A stretch of DNA of 60,000 bases from Liolophura sinensis. Taxonomy: Eukaryota > Mollusca > Polyplacophora > Chitonida > Chitonidae. The stretch covers positions 57,392,237 to 57,452,236 of the forward strand of contig NC_088302.1 of NCBI RefSeq assembly GCF_032854445.1, given 5' to 3'. Both the position numbers and the translations under genes were made by a program. The notes under the pieces are model-generated. The model ran no database searches, was not told the DNA's origin, and was given only the letters and a program-made list of their open reading frames with translations. The stretch's first letter is position 1; each line of letters begins with the position of its first letter. Positions 54,263 to 60,000 of the stretch are shown in pieces.

Positions 54263-54499
54263 TGAAACTTAACACTTTCACAAGGCTTATCATTTTATCC
54301 TTCCTGCAATAACCTCAATACAAAAGACATATTCAGCTCTTATTTATTTACGAGTAAACACTGAAGGTACCTTTGCAAAAAAAATGTTCATAATGGCCAA
54401 ACAGACATGACAATGAAGTCATCCTCTGATTTGGAGACAAAGAAACTAGGACAAGACTTCTGGTGTCTTTTAAGTCTCTCGGAAGACAAGGTTTGTCTG
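54263..54499. other. Spacer between arrays
   Basis: Unique AT-rich spacer. Nothing recognised. Confidence 0.6.
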
Positions 54500-54765
54500 T
54501 GCATGTGAGTCACACATGCAGAAGCAGCACATGTCCACTGTGAAAACATCAGAGTCACACATGCAGAAGCAGCACATGTCCACTGTGAAAACATCAGTCA
54601 CACATGCAGGAGCAGCACATGTCCACTGTGAAAACATCAGAGTCACACATGCAGAAGCAGCACATGTATACTGTGAAAACATCAGAGTCACACATGCAGA
54701 AGCAGCACATGTATACTGTGAAAACATCAGAGTCACACATCCAGAAGCAGCACATGTACACTGTG
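54500..54765. repeat. 45-bp tandem array (6 units)
   Basis: Unit: CATGCAGAAGCAGCACATGT, CCACTGTGAAAACATCAGAG, TCACA. As 45 is a multiple of three, open frames of up to 130 codons exist on both strands (VDMCCFCMCDS on minus). They match nothing I know. Confidence 0.94.
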
Positions 54766-55113
54766 ACAAGGTTATCTGCGACAAGATAAATCTCAAGATT
54801 GTAGTACACGGCAGGATATCTTATCATACTACAAACAGAATCAGCAAAAGCTTATATTTACCTTCATTACAGTTTCCTACAATTCTTGGAAATTGTAAGA
54901 ACACTTAAAATTAATTTAAATAGTAATAAAGTTATAACCAAAACCATTACAAAAGAGAAATACATACACATACATGTATTTTCTTTCCAAGTTTTAGCTA
55001 TTTTTTTTTTTTCAAGACTCTTTTGTACATCATTGAAGAACTCTCAAAGCCCACTTCACTTCTCTTCACCTCTCTGAGATGCTGTGCAATTAATTCACAT
55101 TTCCTGCTTCCAG
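54766..55113. other. Upstream region / likely 5' intron of the esterase gene
   Basis: Ends in TTTCCTGCTTCCAG at 55100-55113, a strong splice acceptor 13 bases before the esterase ATG. A non-coding first exon is therefore likely further upstream. No promoter was located. Confidence 0.6.
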
Positions 55114-55126
55114 GTGCAGCAGAGAC

Positions 55127-56667
55127 ATGGCAGCATTAACCTGTCTAGCTATGCCGCTTCTGTGCTGCGCTGCCATGTCCACCGTGTTCATGCTGTGCAG
55201 TGGTCAAGGCATCCAGTCTCCGGTCAACACCACCAGTGGGATGGTCACCGGCAAAACTCTTGTCTACAAGAGTAAACGACTGCTGGAATTCAAAATGGTG
55301 CCATATGCTGAACCTCCGATAGGTAACCTCAGATTCAAACCTGCCCAGCTGAAGACAAGAGAAGCTGTGAAGATAGATGGGACGCAGAGTGACTACACTG
55401 TCTGTCCTCAGTCCACGATACACCTGACTCAGCTGGAGAGAGTGGCCTGGAATCTGGTCAGTGACAATAGGACTGTGTCAGAGGACTGCCTCTACCTTGA
55501 TATCTACGTCCCCGAGTCCGCCAGCCCCAAGAACCTTCTTCCCGTCATGTTCTGGATCCATGGAGGAGGATACACCGCGGGGGCGGGGCGCCTTTCCTCT
55601 GGGCACGTCCTGGCCGCAGATTATGAGGTCATCCTGGTCACGACAAACTACCGCCTTGGTGCCTTAGGCTTCCTCAACACTGCTGATGACACGGTTGTTA
55701 TGGACATTGGTCTACGCGATCAGGTTCTTGCCCTTCAATGGGTCAACAACAACATCGCTCACTTTGGTGGCGACCCTGACATGATAACCATTGCTGGTGA
55801 GTCGGCAGGGTCAGCAAGTGTTGCCCAGCTGATGACGTCACCTCTAACTGAGGGGCTTTTTAAGAGAGCCATACTAGAGAGCAGTGGCTTGAAGGCCCCA
55901 TGGTCTTGTCTCTCCGATCCCAAAGCACCTACCATGGCTCTGGCTGCAAAGGTAAACTGCACTACTCAAACCAGTCAGGAGATGGTGGAGTGCCTAAAGT
56001 CTAAAAGGTGGGAAGAGTTGTTAATGTACCAGGGTACCACATGGGCACCTGCCTGCTCTGGTGGGGTCATACCCTACACCCAAGAAGAACTGGACACATC
56101 CCAGCTGAGCTCTGATGTCGCCAAGAGACTTGCCAAGGTCGATATTCTAATTGGGGTCAATTCTCAAGAAGGAAGCATCTTGTTTGAACTATTCTCCATC
56201 AACAATACTGATGACCAAGGAGGCGTATCACAAAAGCTTGCAGACAGCATGATCACAGTGCTGCTTCAAATGTCTGGTCTAAACTATGATTATATAGAAA
56301 AACTTCTGCCATCCGTAAGATTCCTTTATACAGACTGGACGATGCCAGGGAACACTCTGGCCAGGTCCAGGCAGGTAAATGACTTGTTTGGAGATTACTA
56401 CTTCATTACCAGTGTGATAAAGTATATTCACCTGCATGCAAGAGTCCAGGTACCTGCTGAGGAGAAAGGACAGGCATATCTCTATCTTCTACAGCATCGT
56501 CCCTCGTGGATGACCCAGGCGCCGTGGCAATACGGAGCAGCCCATGGAGATGACCTCTTCTTGGTCTTTGGAAACCCTATAGAATACCCATCCCTTAACG
56601 CTACAGCCCAGGAGGTCGTTCTCAGTCAGACAATCATGACGTACTGGACAAACTTTGTCAAAACTGG
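55127..56667 (+). CDS. Type-B carboxylesterase/cholinesterase-family protein, exon 1 (catalytic domain)
   Basis: 513 codons plus two bases, donor ACTGG before GTAAGC. Residues 1-26 form a signal peptide (hydrophobic, Cys-rich, ending MLCSGQG). Family landmarks: PYAEPPIGNLRF (59-70), SEDCLYLDIYVP (118-129), oxyanion loop HGGGY (145-149), nucleophile elbow GESAG with Ser226, acid Glu348 in GVNSQEGS, His473 in AAHGDD. The triad is complete, so it should hydrolyse esters outside the cell or at its surface. Five N-glycosylation sites are seen (N34, N114, N277, N359, N491). The choline-site Trp of true cholinesterases (ten residues before the SEDC cysteine) is not in register: the nearest Trp108 is 13 before. 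I therefore do not call acetylcholinesterase. The ATG is the first in frame after the acceptor at 55113. Confidence 0.96.
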
Positions 56668-57159
56668 GTAAGCTCCTTCAGCTTTGTTACAGGTGATAAA
56701 TTGTGCTACATGTACATATCCATTCTAAGTAATACAGAACAACACATAGATAACTCTCTCTACACTTACTGAAGGATACACGAAACTCTTGGTATTTATT
56801 ACTTAATATGTAGTATATAATGTGGCTTACCATTAAAATTACAAAAAGTCCTGTCCTCTTGACGCGTAGAAATGGCTTTAAATTACAGTAAGTCCGAAAA
56901 TTATGTAGCCTGCTGAGGCGACGTCAACGTTGATAGCTGTCAAAACAGCTCTGTAGGGTTGTAGAGTTTGAATTTGGAGCGTTAAGCTGGTCCACCATTG
57001 CCAGTGAGTTCATCAATGACTTCATTTCCTGCATATTCCCAACCACTGACAGAAAATATTCATAAAATACAGAGGTTATTAAGAAATATAATATACGCCT
57101 CAAAAATGAAAAAAAAAATTTCATTTTTTGGCACACATTTTTCCATGTTCCTTAAAACG

Positions 57160-57905
57160 ATACACTTCATTTTATAGTACCTTTCACGCATGCTTTCGAA
57201 CCTGCTTTTCCCCATACACTTCATTTTATAGTACCTTATCCTTTAAACCTGCTTTCATTTCCCTCAAACACTTCGTTTTATAGTACCTTATCCTTTAAGC
57301 CTGCTTTCATTTCCCTCAAACACTTCATTTTATAGTACCTTATCCTTTAAGCCTGCTTTCATTTCCCTCAAACACTTCATTTTATAGTACCTTATCCTTT
57401 AAGCCTGCTTTCATTTCCCTCAAACACTTCGTTTTATAGTACCTTATCCTTTAAGCCTGCTTTCATTTCCCTCAAACACTTCATTTTATAGTACCTTATC
57501 CTTTAAGCCTGCTTTTCCCCATACACTTCATTTTATAGTACCTTATCCTTTAAGCCTGCTTTCATTTCCCTCAAACACTTCATTTTATAGTACCTTATCC
57601 TTTAAGCCTGCTTTCATTTCCCTCAAACACTTCATTTTATAGTACCTTATCCTTTAAGCCTGCTTTCATTTCCCTCAAACACTTCATTTTATAGTACCTT
57701 ATCCTTTAAGCCTGCTTTCATTTCCCTCAAACACTTCATTTTATAGTACCTTATCCTTTAAGCCTGCTTTCAATTCCCTCAAACACTTCATTTTATAGTA
57801 CCTTATCCTTTAAGCCTGCTTTTCCCCATACTCTTCATTTTATAGTACCTTATCCTTTAAGCCTGCTTTCATTTCCCTCAAACACTTCGTTTTATATTAC
57901 TTTTT
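57160..57905. repeat. 52-bp tandem array in the esterase intron
   Basis: About fourteen units of ACTTCATTTTATAGTACCTT, ATCCTTTAAGCCTGCTTTCA, TTTCCCTCAAAC; some have CCCCATAC in the last part. It lies between the two esterase exons. Unlike the NFXL1 arrays it shows no similarity to an exon edge. Confidence 0.96.
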
Positions 57906-58396
57906 CACGTATCCTTTAAACCTGCTTTCCCCATATATTTTTCTGATGTAAATCTTTAAAAGAAAAAACTGACCCATGAAAGGGATTTGTTGCCAGATAT
58001 AGCTCACCACACATTTCTGACACCACCACCAATTAATCTAAGCATTCAGTCTTACATCTGTATATCACTCATCAACTGTAAACAGGCATTCCTACACTGA
58101 CGATATGTTCATTGCACGCCAGCTCCATCTGATGGTCACTCTTCTCAGCTGGTGAGGGTCAAAGAGGCATGATTTTGTCATGATTTGTAATCCATCTTAA
58201 ATCTTTTTCTTATCCATACATGCACTGATCTGGTCTGGTGACAAAAGCATCTAGAACATTAACAAAAGAGACTTTTCCACATACATTGTTTGCATTCAAT
58301 ATGTAAATTTTTTCGATTTTAATAAAGCATTACAATAATTACGATAAAGACTGAAAAGTACTCTACAGGGATTATGTCATATCTCTATCCCCACAG
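57906..58396. other. Remainder of esterase intron
   Basis: Unique AT-rich intron. Nothing recognised beyond the acceptor. Confidence 0.6.
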
Positions 58397-58706
58397 GAAT
58401 CCCAACACACCCGAGACCAGAGTCAATGCCACCTCCCTCGTCCAATGGCCACAGTTTGAGCTAGACAACCAGACGTATCTCCAGCTTGACATCCCCACCA
58501 GCGATGTCTCTGCTGACCACAGGCTGTTTCCCAGGCGTATGGCCTTTTGGACAGAGTACTTTCCATCAGAACTGGAACGTCTAAAGTCTGTGATGGCCCC
58601 AGCTCCCTCATGTGAGAAGGAGCCTTCAAGAAGCTCCATCACCCATGCCACTCTCTTCACCATGGTCATCTCTTTTGTCGTTGTAGCTTCACTCCAAGGG
58701 AGATAG
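58397..58706 (+). CDS. Carboxylesterase/cholinesterase-family protein, exon 2 (C-terminus)
   Basis: One base plus 102 codons and TAG; the join restores Gly514 and reads VKTG/NPNTPETRVN. The acceptor is CTATCCCCACAG. The intron sits at the position used by vertebrate cholinesterase genes (just before NPN), an old family intron as far as I know. It encodes WPQFELDNQTYLQLDI and MAFWTEYFPSELERL, the usual end of the fold. After PSCEKEPSRSS comes a hydrophobic tail (ATLFTMVISFVVVASLQGR) that may be a GPI-attachment signal or a membrane anchor. Total length 616 aa, normal for the family. Confidence 0.95.
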
Positions 58707-59070
58707 CATCCCATACCTTTATCTACCATGCAAAGGCAATCTGAAGTCCTCTTGATTGATTTGCAAGTCCTCTAGGAACCTCACTTGTTTTTCATGAATG
58801 ATATTAAAAATTATTATTTTTAATAGTGCCCAAATTCAACTGAGCAAAGTAATATTTAATACATGGTGGAGATATGATATACAAATATGAGGCTATACAT
58901 CTGCTACAATCTATCAATGTACAAGACCTGACAATCAATGAGCTACATAAAGTTACATTTGCAATCAGATTGTTAAAACACAGTTTAAACTTAGAGTTTT
59001 GTATATCCTGTTTATATGTAACTCAGCTGATGATCTTTAATATAACATCTTCTCTGTCCATACCTGCTTG
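58707..59070. other. Esterase 3' UTR / flank
   Basis: No canonical AATAAA was seen. ATATTAAAAATTATTATTTTTA at about 58800 is AT-rich and could hold a variant signal. Confidence 0.4.
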
Positions 59071-59205
59071 TTTTCTATGTTCTTGTACATACCTTGTTTT
59101 CTATGTTCTTGTACATACCTTGTTTTCTATGTTCTTGTACATACCCTTGTTTTCTATGTTCTTGTACATACCTTGTTTTCTATGTTCTTGTACATACCTT
59201 GTTTT
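59070..59205. repeat. ~27-bp tandem array (5-6 units)
   Basis: Unit TTTTCTATGTTCTTGTACAT plus ACCTTG, one copy with an extra C. T-rich on the plus strand. Confidence 0.92.
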
Positions 59206-59239
59206 CCGATTTAACTCTACTTACGTTTGAACTACATGA

Positions 59240-60000
59240 ACCTTTTTATAGATAATACTTACACATCCCAGTCTAGGAGTGCTATGTAAGCTAAACTGCT
59301 AGCAACCAACATTGTACACATAATGCATAGACATCCCAGTCTAGGAGTTCTATGTAAGCTAAACTGCTGGCAACCAACGTTGTATACATAATGCATATAC
59401 ATCCCAGTCTAGGAGTGCTATGTAAGCTTAACTGCTGGCAACCAACGTTGTATACATAATGCATATACATCCCAGTCCAGGAGTGCTATGTAAGCTAAAC
59501 TGCTAGCAACCAACATTGTATACATAATGCATAGACATCCCAGTCTAGGGAGTTCTATGTAAGCTAAACTGCTGGCAACCAACATTGTATACATAATGCA
59601 TATACATCCCAGTCTAGGAGTGCTATGTAAGCTAAACTGCTGGCAACCAACGTTGTATACATAATGCATATACATCCCAGTCTAGGAGTGCTATGTAAGC
59701 TAAACTGCTGGCAACCAACGTTGTATACATAATGCATATACATCCAGTCTAGGAGTGCTATGTAAGCTAAACTGCTGGCAACCAAAGTTGTATACATAAT
59801 GCATATACATCCCAGTCTAGGAGTGCTATGTAAGCTAAACTGCTGGCAACCAACGTTGTATACATAAGGCATATACATCCCAGTCTAGGAGTTCTATGTA
59901 AGCTAAACTGCTGGCAACCAACATTGTACAGATAGTACATATACATCCCAGTCTAGGAGTGCTATGTAAGCTAAACTGCTGGCAACCAACATTGTCTACA
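59240..60000. repeat. 68-bp tandem array, runs off window end
   Basis: About eleven units: CATATACATCCCAGTCTAGG, AGTGCTATGTAAGCTAAACT, GCTGGCAACCAACGTTGTAT, ACATAATG. Unit differences are few (GTT/GTG, CAT/CGT). The array continues beyond 60000. Confidence 0.96.

Noticed and set aside
54470-54827. Cys-rich minus-strand frame (VDMCCFCMCDS) as an N-terminal NFXL1 exon
   Set aside because: The Cys spacing does not fit NFX1 or RING fingers and the sequence is a 45-bp tandem array.
56924-57136. Minus-strand exon in the esterase intron (residues MQEMKSLMNSLAMVDQLNA)
   Set aside because: A helical-looking 30-residue stretch with a possible acceptor, but no partner exons and no family I recognise; could be a pseudo-exon.

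Overview
This is animal nuclear DNA: spliced genes with long introns, degenerate SINEs, a broken Ty3/gypsy-type retroelement, and tandem arrays (minisatellites) that I estimate by summing intervals at about 28 kb, close to half of the window. The tRNA-headed SINEs with an (AAAT)n tail look like families I associate with molluscs, probably bivalves. That lineage call is an impression from memory and was not searched.

Layout. From 1 to about 26.7 kb I see no protein gene that I can support: only arrays (38, 54, 90, 53, 37, 32 and 32 bp periods among others), SINE copies and a decayed pol fragment at 14.3-15.4 kb on the minus strand. From 48.4 down to 27.4 kb on the minus strand lies the 3' half of an NFX1-type zinc-finger gene that I recognise as NFXL1. 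I resolve nine exons (about 480 codons). They carry six NFX1-type Cys/His fingers, then a charged coiled coil and a single C-terminal membrane segment that ends six residues before the stop. Its introns are largely filled by tandem arrays. The N-terminal half (RING/PHD region and first fingers) was not found. It should lie above 48.4 kb, hidden in the repeats or beyond the window, in which case the esterase gene would be nested in an NFXL1 intron. From 55.1 to 58.7 kb on the plus strand is a two-exon, apparently intact type-B carboxylesterase/cholinesterase-family gene (616 aa) with a signal peptide, a complete catalytic triad and a hydrophobic C-terminal tail. The window ends in a 68-bp array that runs off the edge.

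Main discovery. Several NFXL1 arrays are not random intronic repeats: their units are copies of an exon-intron junction of the same gene. Downstream of three separate exons (ending at 48260, 44992 and 41343) the last 25-57 coding bases plus the 5' splice site have been amplified into arrays of about 23, 4 and 10 units (counting the real one), with periods of 52, 95 and 70 bp. Many units keep a splice donor as good as the real one. At the gene's 3' end, the segment coding for the membrane anchor and stop codon is repeated with a 97-bp period in the 3' UTR. A weaker copy of a 3' splice-site region lies beside the exon at 42730-42889. This gene therefore appears to have repeatedly converted its own exon edges into minisatellites, leaving strings of decoy donor sites. 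One exon junction (42730 to 41806) does not match in phase and is unresolved.
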